From: Planctomycetota bacterium
GTDB lineage: Bacteria > Planctomycetota > SZUA-567
DNA: 17,169 bases
Reading direction: 5' to 3'
Assembly (NCBI GenBank): GCA_031270145.1
Contig: JAISYD010000366.1
Location: 1-17,169, forward strand
The stretch's first letter is position 1; every line of letters starts with the position of its first letter. The notes under the pieces were generated by a model. That model saw only the letters and a list, made by a program, of their open reading frames with translations. It had not been told where the DNA came from and did not search any database. Shown here in pieces: positions 1-6,243 of the stretch. The position numbers and the translations under genes were made by a program.

Positions 1-97
1 TTCGCGGGGCCGGCAGCTTGACGGCGTCGGCGGCCGCGAGCGGCGCCGCCAAACCCAGGAGCAGGCAGGAACAAAGGACGGCACAAGTTTTTCTCAT
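1..97 (-). CDS. N-terminus of a secreted or periplasmic protein (partial)
   Basis: Only the first 32 codons lie in the window, and the gene runs off the left edge. The peptide starts MRKTCAVLCSCLLLGLAA and continues PLAAADAVKLPAPR. That is a textbook Sec signal peptide: a basic n-region (Arg2, Lys3), a hydrophobic core at about residues 6-18 and a likely signal peptidase I site after the Ala-Ala-Ala near residue 23. No cysteine is placed for a lipobox, so a soluble periplasmic or outer-membrane protein is more likely than a lipoprotein. The start is supported by an AGAAAGG ribosome-binding site nine or so bases upstream and a good promoter further up. It lies downstream of the potD-like gene on the same strand but has its own promoter, so it need not be co-transcribed. 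The mature protein is not visible and no function can be given. Confidence 0.7.
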   Translation of the reverse strand, partial: MRKTCAVLCSCLLLGLAAPLAAADAVKLPAPR

Positions 98-146
98 GAT
101 TTTGCCTTTCTAGGCGAAAATGGCGCGTAGCCGCGTCTCAACCCCA

Positions 147-175
147 CTTATACCCCGCCGCCGCCCCGCCGTCAA
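147..175 (-). promoter_or_regulatory. Sigma70-type promoter for the gene at the left edge
   Basis: Read on the minus strand, a -35 box TTGACG (170-175) is followed by a 17-base spacer and a -10 box TATAAG (147-152). Transcription would start near 140, giving a leader of about 43 bases before the ATG at 97. The spacer is almost pure G and C, so the AT-rich -10 stands out. Spacing and match are close to consensus; activity is inferred. Confidence 0.6.
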
Positions 176-244
176 GCGTCGCGGCGCAAAAACAGGGGGT
201 TGGTCGTGTTCGCGGCGTCGAATGCGGCCAAGGCGGACGGCGTT

Positions 245-259
245 ATATTGTTTCAATAT
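245..259. repeat. AT-rich inverted repeat in the 98-354 intergenic region
   Basis: ATATTG and CAATAT flank a three-base TTT centre, an isolated AT-rich palindrome in otherwise GC-rich DNA. It lies about 70 bases upstream of the -35 box of the promoter that reads left. It could be an operator or UP-like element, or on the plus strand a weak AT hairpin followed by TTTT. Nothing else is recognisable between 98 and 354: the ORFs there have no ribosome-binding site or family resemblance that I can see. Confidence 0.3.
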
Positions 260-354
260 TTTGTTTATCGGCCCTTGACACTGGGCTGGCGCTTCCGCGA
301 CGGCGCTGTCGGAGAGCGACCGCCTGTTGTCATGCCGGGCGCGGGCGGCCTCCC

Positions 355-1407
355 TCACTCCCCCGCCTTGATTTTGTCCCAGGCCCGGGCGTAGAGGGCG
401 TTGTCGTCCCCCAGATACTCAATCACCTCGCAGTTGGCCAGGATCCGCGCATCGACGGAGAAGGCGGGATTGGCCTTTAAAGCCGGATCGACTTTTTCCA
501 GGGCCCGGGGGTTGGGCATGTAGTAGTGGGTGCTCTCCATGTTCGCGACCGCCACCTCCGGCTCCAGCAGGTAGTTGATGAAGGCGTGGGCCAGTTCGGG
601 AGAGGGGGAAATGGCCTGGATCACGAAGTCGTCGGCGGTGATGGCGGTCCCTTCCCGGGGAACGAAGAAGGCGATGTCGGGGTTTTCCTCCATGATCATG
701 GCCACGTCGCCGTTGTAGGCGTGGATTGCCAGCAGTTCTCCCGATTCCAGGCCGGTTGTCGCGTCGTCCACGGCGAATCCGGCCAAATTCCTCTTCCAGC
801 CCAGGATCACCCGGACGGCGGCGTTTATTTCCTCCTGGTCGACGCTGTTCAGGCTGTGGCCCAGGTATTTCAGGGCGGCTCCGATGCTTTCGCGCATGTC
901 GTCGAGCATGGTCACGCTCCCGGCGAGGGCGGGGCGGGAAAAGATGTTCCAGCTCCCCAGCGCCTCCGGCGGCGCCTTCCTGGCGTTGTAGCCTATGCCG
1001 GTGACGGTTCGGGTATAGGGTACGCTGTAAACCATGTCCGGATCCCGGGTGAGGGAGACGAAGCTCCGATCGATATTGGCGAGGTTGGGGATCAGGTTGG
1101 GGGTCAGCGCAAGTATCAGGCCCTGATCCCACAGGATTGAGCTCATATAGGAGGACGGGGTGAGGATGTCGTGGGCGACCGCCCCGGACTCGAGCTTGTC
1201 GTGCAATTCCTCGTTTGACTCGAAAGTGCTGACGAGAACCCGGCAGTTGAATCGCTTCTCGAAATTTTCAATCACCGCCGGGGCGAAATAGTTCGACCAG
1301 GTGTAGATCTGCAGCGTCCGCTCTCCGGCCCCGGCTTCCCGGGCCGCCGCCGCCGACACGGCTATGGCCAACGCCATGGCGATTCGTCCGCTTTTCAAGG
1401 TTTTCAT
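355..1407 (-). CDS. Spermidine/putrescine-type ABC transporter substrate-binding protein
   Basis: A 350-residue periplasmic binding protein of the PotD/PotF family, which binds polyamines for an ABC importer. The mature N-terminus contains IYTWSNYFAPAVIENFEKRF, then STFESNEELHDKLESG and the DILTPSSYMSS segment. These track E. coli PotD (YNWTEYVPPGLLEQF, STYESNETMYAKL, DLVVPSTYYVD) block by block, as do the later MLDDMRESIGAALKYLG and MPNPRA segments. Length matches PotD (about 348). ATG 1407 is chosen because AAGGA lies nine bases upstream and the peptide from there is a clean signal sequence, cleaving near AGAGE; the longer frame reaching 1635 would run through the riboswitch DNA. No potA, potB or potC is beside it here: upstream is the divergent B12 operon, and the next gene downstream has its own promoter. 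The permease must be elsewhere or beyond the left edge. The ligand could also be another cationic amine. Confidence 0.9.
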   Translation of the reverse strand: MKTLKSGRIAMALAIAVSAAAAREAGAGERTLQIYTWSNYFAPAVIENFEKRFNCRVLVSTFESNEELHDKLESGAVAHDILTPSSYMSSILWDQGLILALTPNLIPNLANIDRSFVSLTRDPDMVYSVPYTRTVTGIGYNARKAPPEALGSWNIFSRPALAGSVTMLDDMRESIGAALKYLGHSLNSVDQEEINAAVRVILGWKRNLAGFAVDDATTGLESGELLAIHAYNGDVAMIMEENPDIAFFVPREGTAITADDFVIQAISPSPELAHAFINYLLEPEVAVANMESTHYYMPNPRALEKVDPALKANPAFSVDARILANCEVIEYLGDDNALYARAWDKIKAGE

Positions 1408-1438
1408 GGCTTGTTCCTTATTTTTTCCGGATGCGCCG

Positions 1439-1467
1439 ATTATAAGGGAAAACGCCGTACGCCGCAA
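1439..1467 (-). promoter_or_regulatory. Promoter for the potD-like gene
   Basis: On the minus strand TTGCGG (1462-1467) is followed by 17 bases and a perfect TATAAT (1439-1444). The leader to the ATG at 1407 would be about 25 bases and contains the AAGGA ribosome-binding site. The promoter is divergent from the cobalamin riboswitch leader, with the two likely start sites roughly 100 bases apart. Confidence 0.6.
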
Positions 1468-1495
1468 CCGTCCGCGGCCGGGACGGAAAAAAAAC

Positions 1496-1523
1496 TTGCG
1501 TTGCGGGGGGCGGCGGTTATTGT
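1496..1523 (+). promoter_or_regulatory. Possible promoter for the B12 operon
   Basis: TTGCGT (1496-1501), 16 bases, then TATTGT (1518-1523) would start transcription near 1530, about 20 bases before the first strand of the riboswitch P1 stem at 1551. The position is right, but the match to consensus is only fair. Confidence 0.4.
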
Positions 1524-1550
1524 TTAGGAAAGAAGGAAAAAGGAGGATGC

Positions 1551-1720
1551 GCAAGCGGATGGGGGATCGTCGGATCTCCCCGGGGGAAGACGGTGCGAAT
1601 CCGTCGCAGACGCGCTGCTGTAACCGGAAGGTCATAGCCTGGCCCCGATCACTGGGAGGTTTTCGCGCCCGGGAAGATCGCGGCCGCTTCAGGCTCCGGA
1701 AGCCAGAATACCCCGCTTGC
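1551..1720 (+). promoter_or_regulatory. Cobalamin riboswitch aptamer
   Basis: Conserved blocks of the B12-box RNA occur in order: GGGGAAGACGGTGCGAATCC near 1580-1600, then CGCTGCTGTAACCGG near 1613-1627, CACTGGGAGGT near 1650-1660, CGGGAAGATC near 1671-1680 and GAAGCCAGAATACC near 1699-1712. The enclosing P1 stem can be traced exactly: GCAAGCGG at 1551-1558 is the perfect reverse complement of CCGCTTGC at 1713-1720. Aptamers of this family bind adenosyl- or other cobalamins and normally switch expression off. The genes downstream are a B12 receptor and its importer, which agrees. I cannot say which cobalamin form is preferred. Confidence 0.93.
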
Positions 1721-1725
1721 CGTCC

Positions 1726-1762
1726 AGGGAAGCCCCGGAAGGTCTGTTTTCAGGGCCTCCCT
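1726..1762 (+). other. Linker hairpin between aptamer and expression platform
   Basis: AGGGA (1726-1730) pairs with TCCCT (1758-1762), and after a small internal bulge GCCC (1732-1735) pairs with GGG.C (1753-1757), around a loop that includes GTTTTC. It sits between the P1 stem and the switching hairpins. Its role is inferred only from position. Confidence 0.4.
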
Positions 1763-1768
1763 TAACCC

Positions 1769-1848
1769 ACGCCTCCCCGCGTATGGGAATGGCGTCGGGC
1801 AAAGCCGGCGTCTTTCGTGAATGCCGGAACGTCTTTGCCTCCGACGCC
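1769..1848 (+). promoter_or_regulatory. Anti-antiterminator and antiterminator of the B12 leader
   Basis: Two competing stems are visible. Stem A: ACGCC (1769-1773) with GGCGT (1791-1795), extended inward by TCCC (1774-1777) with GGGA (1785-1788). Stem B: GGCGTCGGGCAAAG (1791-1804) with CTTTGCCTCCGACGCC (1833-1848), with two bulged bases on the right arm and an inner CCGGC/GCCGG helix (1805-1809 with 1823-1827). Stem B uses the same GGCGT as stem A and also takes ACGCC at 1844-1848, which is the start of the terminator's left arm. So A excludes B, and B excludes the terminator. The pairing is read directly from sequence; the switching order is inference from known riboswitch logic. Confidence 0.6.
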
Positions 1849-1872
1849 GATCCCTAGGGATCGGCGTATTTT
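1844..1872 (+). terminator. Intrinsic terminator in the riboswitch leader, just before btuB
   Basis: Positions 1844-1867 form a 24-base perfect palindrome centred on 1855/1856, giving a GC-rich stem, with ATTTTC immediately after it. It ends 18 bases before the btuB ATG, where an attenuator belongs. Its left arm shares 1844-1848 with the antiterminator. The U-run is short (four), so termination could be partial. The hairpin also sits just ahead of the ribosome-binding site GGGGG at 1876-1880. Confidence 0.6.
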
Positions 1873-1885
1873 CAAGGGGGCGACA

Positions 1886-3907
1886 ATGTTTGGAGCAAGG
1901 CGTTTGGCGTGGCTGTTGGGCGGTTTTTTGTGCTTGTCCGGCCCGGGCGCGGCTATGGCGGCCGAAGCGGCAGTCGGGGAGGCGGTTGGGCCGGCAAACG
2001 AGACGGTGGTTGCGCCGGAGGCGGAGGGGATTGACGAGCCGCAGCGCATCGTCGTCACCGCCACCCGGATACCGACCGCTATCGAAAACATTTCTGGTTC
2101 GGCATCGATCATCACCTCGGAAATTGCCGAAACAAGGCAATATCGTACAGCCGTTGAGGCATTGCGAAACATACCCGGCGTAACCATAAGGCAAACCGGC
2201 GGGCCGGGCTCGCAAACATCCCTGTTTATGCGCGGCCTGCCTTCCCAATACACCAAGATCATGCGGGACGGCATGCCCATAAATGATCCCAGCACCCCAC
2301 AGGGCTCATATGATTTCGCCGATCTGACGCTGGACAATTTAAGCCAGATAGAGGTATTGCGGGGGTCGCAAAGCATGTTGTACGGCTCGGCCGGAGTGGC
2401 CGGCGTCGTCAATATGGTCAGCAAAAAAGGCGAAGGCCCGCTAACCGGCTTCCTTTCCGCCGAGGGCGGCAACCGGGGAACGGTCCTGAGCCGGTTCGGG
2501 CTTTCCGCCGGGACCGACAAGGCTGATTTCTCATTTGGCGGCAGCGGCTCCCACACCGACGGCATCAGTTCCCTTGACAAACACATGTATGGATTCACGG
2601 AAAAGGACGGTTATGGGCAGGGCAGCCTGTCCCTGCGGTTGGGCGCCAATCCAATTGAGTCGCTCAGATTCGACTTGTTTGTGAACGGGCAAATTTCAGA
2701 ATTGGAGTTTGACTCGGGAGTCACCGACCCTTCTTGGGCGTATCAACCTTATGACGCCCCGGTCAAGGTACGGAAAGAATATTTTTCGATCCGGCCCCAG
2801 GCGTCTCTTGCTTTGTTTGATGGAAAATGGGAACAAACAATCGGTTTTGGCTATGCTGAAACTAAGCGCAAGAACAAGGATGACGAGCCGATAAACCTTC
2901 CTTTCGGTTTTACCTATAACATGAATCGCGCCCTTTTTTACGGGAAAACCACAAAATTTGACTACCAAAGCATCATCCATGTGCACGAGACAAACACCAT
3001 CCTGGCCGGAATCGACGTTATAAGCGATGGAATGACACAGCAGGCAACTCGCTACGGTCCGGGCACGACCGCCAAAAGAAAATACGACACCATAACGACT
3101 ACCGGCATATATATTGAGGATCGGATCAATATAAACGACTTTTTCATCGCCAGCCTGGGCGTGCGCAACGATCATCACGAAAAATTCGGCGATTACGCAA
3201 CTTGGAAAACCGGCGCCATGTTTAACCTCCCTAGCAAGACAAGGATAAAAGGTAATGTTGGAACTGGCTTTCGCGCGCCTGGATTATACGAATTATACGG
3301 GGATGGCATGTTCGTCAGCCAGAACCTTGATCTGGAACCGGAAAAAAGTACTGGCTGGGATGCCGGCTTCGAGCAATCGCTCTTCGGGGACAGGCTTGCC
3401 TTTGGCGCGACATATTTCGAGAATCGCATAAAGAATCTGATTGCTTATAATGCCGGCGGTTATGAAAATGTCCAAGGAAAATCAAAAAGATGGGGGGTGG
3501 AATCCTTCCTAACTTACGCCTTTACCGACGACTTTTCCATTACTGGGCAGTATACCTGGCTGCAAGCCAAGAACCTGATCGATCCATCGGATCGCACGGT
3601 GAAACTAAGGCGTCCCCTGAACGAGTTTTCCATCAATGCCGATTGGCGGTTCCGGGAAAAAGGCATATTTTCGGCCGGCGTCAATTATGTCGGCAGGCGC
3701 TGGGATCAGGATACCTTCCCATTTCCCGTAGAAGATCATCGCATGGGTTCCTATGTCACTGCCAGAATCGCGGCATCCTGGAAATTCAACAACAACTTCG
3801 AAGCGTTTGGCAAAGTGGATAATCTTTTCGACAGGAAATATCAGGATACGTACAGTTATGGCGCCACGGGCATAACTTTCTCCGTCGGAGCGGCGATAAG
3901 TTTCTGA
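1886..3907 (+). CDS. btuB: TonB-dependent outer-membrane receptor for cobalamin
   Basis: A 673-residue TonB-dependent receptor that would import vitamin B12 across the outer membrane. Residues 1-25 are a signal peptide (cut after AMA). A TonB box QRIVVTATR follows at about 53-61. The plug domain (about 65-175) includes ALRNIPGVTIRQTGG, SLFMRGLPSQYTKIMRDGMP and QIEVLRGSQSMLYGSAGVAG, matching the BtuB plug. The remainder is an alternating beta-barrel containing FRAPGLYELYGDG and a receptor-type ending, GATGITFSVGAAISF, with a terminal Phe. ATG 1886 is chosen because it follows GGGGG closely and opens the signal peptide; the longer frame from 1817 would begin inside the antiterminator. Ligand assignment rests on the riboswitch and the btuFDC genes downstream; the receptor alone could pass for a siderophore type. 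Composition drops from very GC-rich to balanced near codon 65. Confidence 0.9.
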   Translation: MFGARRLAWLLGGFLCLSGPGAAMAAEAAVGEAVGPANETVVAPEAEGIDEPQRIVVTATRIPTAIENISGSASIITSEIAETRQYRTAVEALRNIPGVTIRQTGGPGSQTSLFMRGLPSQYTKIMRDGMPINDPSTPQGSYDFADLTLDNLSQIEVLRGSQSMLYGSAGVAGVVNMVSKKGEGPLTGFLSAEGGNRGTVLSRFGLSAGTDKADFSFGGSGSHTDGISSLDKHMYGFTEKDGYGQGSLSLRLGANPIESLRFDLFVNGQISELEFDSGVTDPSWAYQPYDAPVKVRKEYFSIRPQASLALFDGKWEQTIGFGYAETKRKNKDDEPINLPFGFTYNMNRALFYGKTTKFDYQSIIHVHETNTILAGIDVISDGMTQQATRYGPGTTAKRKYDTITTTGIYIEDRININDFFIASLGVRNDHHEKFGDYATWKTGAMFNLPSKTRIKGNVGTGFRAPGLYELYGDGMFVSQNLDLEPEKSTGWDAGFEQSLFGDRLAFGATYFENRIKNLIAYNAGGYENVQGKSKRWGVESFLTYAFTDDFSITGQYTWLQAKNLIDPSDRTVKLRRPLNEFSINADWRFREKGIFSAGVNYVGRRWDQDTFPFPVEDHRMGSYVTARIAASWKFNNNFEAFGKVDNLFDRKYQDTYSYGATGITFSVGAAISF

Positions 3908-3991
3908 CGCGGCCGGAAGAAGCGCGGGAATGGGGATGATTGCCGGCGCGGGGGTTGACGCGTCCTTTACGCATTGACGGTGGATGCATCA

Positions 3992-4198
3992 ATGACGGCG
4001 GGGCGAATAAGCAATCTGGAAACCGATTGGGACGCGATCATGAATGATCCGGCGGTCGGCATGGCAACCAGGTTCGCGCCGGCCAACGCTTCTGAATGCC
4101 ATGACGAGGGCAATGCCGACAAGTTGTTGGAGGACATGCGCCGCAACACGCCGTGGATGAAACAGCTTATGGTGGAGGTGATTGCGGATAGGCAATGA
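3992..4198 (+). CDS. Small protein of unknown function in the B12 operon
   Basis: A 68-residue ORF beginning MTAGRISNLETDWDAIM and ending MKQLMVEVIADRQ. The start is supported by GGTGGA seven bases upstream; an in-frame TTG at 3974 would add six residues. It lies 84 bases after btuB and overlaps the next small ORF by ATGA, which suggests real translation. No signal peptide or membrane segment is visible; it is acidic, probably helical, with one Cys near residue 36. I do not recognise a family. It could be a cytoplasmic accessory of the operon or a chance frame. The overlap arrangement and ribosome-binding site favour a gene. Confidence 0.45.
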   Translation: MTAGRISNLETDWDAIMNDPAVGMATRFAPANASECHDEGNADKLLEDMRRNTPWMKQLMVEVIADRQ

Positions 4199-4269
4199 AT
4201 CGGGAGCGGTACGTCGATCCCATACTTGAGAAGTACCGTCGGCTTTCCCCCGGCGAACTCCTCAAATAA
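4195..4269 (+). CDS. Very short ORF coupled between the small protein and tonB
   Basis: A 24-codon ORF, MNRERYVDPILEKYRRL then SPGELLK, rich in charged residues and able to form one amphipathic helix. Its ATG overlaps the stop of the preceding ORF (ATGA), GCGGAT lies just upstream, and its TAA directly abuts an ATG at 4270 in the tonB frame. That chain of couplings suggests a translated peptide or a leader that passes ribosomes to tonB. No family is recognised. Alternatively the two small ORFs are remnants of one disrupted gene. Confidence 0.3.
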   Translation: MNRERYVDPILEKYRRLSPGELLK

Positions 4270-4305
4270 ATGATGGCCTCCGCTGAATCCATGGGGAACG
4301 GCGTC

Positions 4306-5358
4306 ATGAGCATCCTGGCTGGGCGGAACGGTGGGGGGACGGATCGGATCCTGCTTTTCAGTCTAGCGCTGTCCCTGTCGTTTCACGCCGCCGCCCTGAT
4401 TGCCTTGGCGCGGCTGGCCGGCCTCCCCCGAGAGCATGTCCTCCTGCTGGTGGCGGCGGGGGATGAAGCGATGCAAATGCAGGTCGGCTCCGCCTTCAAC
4501 TCGGCCCCGGCGGCGCCGCGCCGTCCGCCGCCGCCGGAAGAGAGGCGCTTTCTAAACCAGTTGAAACCGGCAACGCTTCCCTCCGGCCGGCCGGATACGC
4601 CCTTGCGTCCGCCGGAGGCGGCGCCGAAAGCCGAAGCCGCCGCCTTGCCGGAAGCGGTTCCGCTTGGCCGCCGGGATTTCCAACTGGCGCGCGCCGTCCG
4701 CCGGGAGCGGCGGCCGGCGCCGGACGAACCGGAACCGGCCGCGCCGCCGCCGCCGGAGCCGCCTGATTCCGCCGCTCCGGCGCTGGCGCTCCGCCAGCCG
4801 CCGCCTGAGGAGAGGCGTTTTCTGGACCAGTTGAAACCGGCGACGCTTCCCCCCGGCCGGCCGGATACGCCTTTGCGCCCGCCGGAGGCGGCGCCGAAGG
4901 CCGAAGCCGTCGCCTTGCCGGAAGCGGTTCCGCTTGGCCGCCGGGATTTCCAATTGGCGCGCGCTGTCCGCCGGGAGCGGCGGCCGGCGACGGACGAACC
5001 GGAACCGGCCGCGCCGCCGCCGGAGGCGCCGTCCGCCGCGAACCGGGCTTCCCGCGAGGGCGCGGAGCGGCGGAGCCTGGGGGCGCGGCAGAAAGCCAGG
5101 CCCAACGGGACGATGACGCCGCGTTATCCCATCTCCTCGCGGCGGCGCGGCGAAACCGGCACCGTGGTGGTGCGGGCGCATATCAGCCGGGACGGCCAGG
5201 CCCGGGAAGTGCGGCTGGATTCGTCGAGCGGCTATCCGGCGCTTGACGCCGCCGCCATTGACACGGTGCGCCGGGCCTCTTTCCTGCCATCCCGGATTGG
5301 CGGGGACCCGGTGGCGTGGGAGGAGCGTTTCGCCTTCGAGTTCCGCTTGCGGCAATAA
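4306..5358 (+). CDS. tonB: TonB energy-transducing protein with duplicated proline-rich linker
   Basis: A 350-residue TonB homologue that carries proton-motive force from ExbB/ExbD to the outer-membrane receptor. A single N-terminal membrane anchor spans about residues 14-37 and contains the Ser-x3-His pattern (Ser23, His27) known from TonB anchors. A long Pro/Ala/Arg-rich periplasmic linker runs to about 265. The C-terminal domain has PRYPISSRRRGETGTVVVRA, then a DG turn, SSSGYPALDAAAI and WEERFAFEFRL, matching the TonB_C fold. The linker holds two 90-residue repeats. ATG 4306 has GGGGA eight bases upstream; ATG 4270 (362 residues) directly abuts the preceding stop and is the alternative. 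It sits between btuB and btuF, so it is probably dedicated to B12 uptake. No exbB or exbD is in the window. The linker is unusually Arg-rich compared with the Lys/Glu/Pro linker of E. coli TonB. Confidence 0.9.
   Translation: MSILAGRNGGGTDRILLFSLALSLSFHAAALIALARLAGLPREHVLLLVAAGDEAMQMQVGSAFNSAPAAPRRPPPPEERRFLNQLKPATLPSGRPDTPLRPPEAAPKAEAAALPEAVPLGRRDFQLARAVRRERRPAPDEPEPAAPPPPEPPDSAAPALALRQPPPEERRFLDQLKPATLPPGRPDTPLRPPEAAPKAEAVALPEAVPLGRRDFQLARAVRRERRPATDEPEPAAPPPEAPSAANRASREGAERRSLGARQKARPNGTMTPRYPISSRRRGETGTVVVRAHISRDGQAREVRLDSSSGYPALDAAAIDTVRRASFLPSRIGGDPVAWEERFAFEFRLRQ
4528..5031 (+). repeat. 270-bp in-frame tandem duplication in the tonB linker
   Basis: The segment starting near 4528 recurs near 4798 with an exact 270-base period (90 codons). 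About 230 bases match closely in each copy, differing mainly at isolated positions. Both copies encode EERRFL-x-QLKPATLP, GRPDTPLRPPEAAPKAEA and EAVPLGRRDFQLARAVRR. Most differences look synonymous or conservative (for example AAALPEA and AVALPEA). Copy 1 continues into a PPPPEPPDSAAPALALRQ spacer that is absent after copy 2. Confidence 0.9.
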
Positions 5359-5373
5359 CTCCGGGATGGAAGC

Positions 5374-6243
5374 ATGGGATTTTTGAAAAAACTCCGCCTG
5401 CTGTTCGCCTGCCTGGCCGTCGCCGGAGCGGCGCGGGCCGCCGGGCCGCGTCCACACCTGATTTCGCTCGCGCCCAGCCTCACGGAAATCGTCTTCGCCA
5501 TCGGCGCGGGCGACGCCTTGGTCGGGGTCACCGACCATTGCCGCTATCCTCCCGAAGCCCTGGCCCGCCCCAAGATCGGCGGCTACCAAACCCCCAGCCT
5601 CGAAACCATCATGGCGCTGCGGCCGGATTTGCTCCTCACCCTGGCCGAACACGCGCCGATCCATGCGGCCCTGGACTCGCTGGGCCTGAAATACGAGGTT
5701 TTCGATCACCGAAGCCTTCCGGGCCTGTTGGCCTCGTTCGCCCGGCTGGGCGAGATTTGTTCCGCCGCCGGCAAGGCCGGAGAACTTGAGCGCGAGCTGG
5801 CGGAGGCCTTTAGGGCGCCGACGGATAAAAACCGGGTCCGGCCCAGCCTGCTGGTGTTGTTGGGCCGAAGCTACGGTCAGGGCGGCATCGCCAACGCCTA
5901 CGCCATCGGCAAGGATCGGCTTTACGACCGCCTTATCGCCGCCGCCGGCTGCCGGAACGCCTACCAGGGCGATTTGGCCTATCCCGTGCTGTCGACCGAG
6001 GGGGTGGCGGCCATGAACCCGGACATCATCGCGGAAATTACCTATGCGGAGATGGGTTCGGACCTGCCGGCGGAGACCCTGCTCCGCGATTGGGAGGGCA
6101 TCCCGAACCTCAAGGCTGCGCGGAACCGCCGGGTGTTCGTCATCCGGGCGGATTACGCCCTGATCCCCGGCCCCCGCCTCATCCTTTTCAAGCGCGATCT
6201 GCTGGACATCGTCCGGCGTTCCGGTCTGGCGGGCGCGCCATGA
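5374..6243 (+). CDS. btuF: Periplasmic cobalamin-binding protein of the ABC importer
   Basis: A 289-residue type III (BtuF/FhuD fold) substrate-binding protein that would pass cobalamin to BtuCD. Residues 1-23 form a signal peptide ending AARAAG; Cys13 is not in a proper lipobox, so the protein is probably soluble. The mature start HLISLAPSLTEIVFAIGAGD matches the BtuF opening (VITLSPANTELAFAAG). The following VGVTDHCRYPPEA, GGYQTPSLETIMALRPDLLL and LDSLGLKYEVFDHRSL continue the alignment. The C-lobe has LSTEGVAAMNPDIIAEI and a PGPRLILFKRDLLDIV helix like PSPRIILAAQQL of BtuF. It starts 15 bases after tonB, and its stop overlaps the btuD ATG (ATGA). Haem or siderophore binding is possible for this fold, but the riboswitch points to B12. 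Confidence 0.88.
   Translation: MGFLKKLRLLFACLAVAGAARAAGPRPHLISLAPSLTEIVFAIGAGDALVGVTDHCRYPPEALARPKIGGYQTPSLETIMALRPDLLLTLAEHAPIHAALDSLGLKYEVFDHRSLPGLLASFARLGEICSAAGKAGELERELAEAFRAPTDKNRVRPSLLVLLGRSYGQGGIANAYAIGKDRLYDRLIAAAGCRNAYQGDLAYPVLSTEGVAAMNPDIIAEITYAEMGSDLPAETLLRDWEGIPNLKAARNRRVFVIRADYALIPGPRLILFKRDLLDIVRRSGLAGAP

Noticed and set aside
110..358. Minus-strand open frame of 82 codons between the first two genes
   Set aside because: It spans the good promoter of the left-edge gene, has no convincing ribosome-binding site, is Arg-rich as expected for noncoding GC-rich DNA, and resembles no family.
1408..1635. N-terminal extension of the potD-like gene to 1635
   Set aside because: It would translate the antisense of the riboswitch leader and precede a clean signal peptide that has its own ribosome-binding site at 1407.
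4383..5709. Long minus-strand open frames opposite tonB and btuF
   Set aside because: These are shadows of GC-rich, proline/arginine-rich coding sequence on the plus strand; the translations are low-complexity with no domain.
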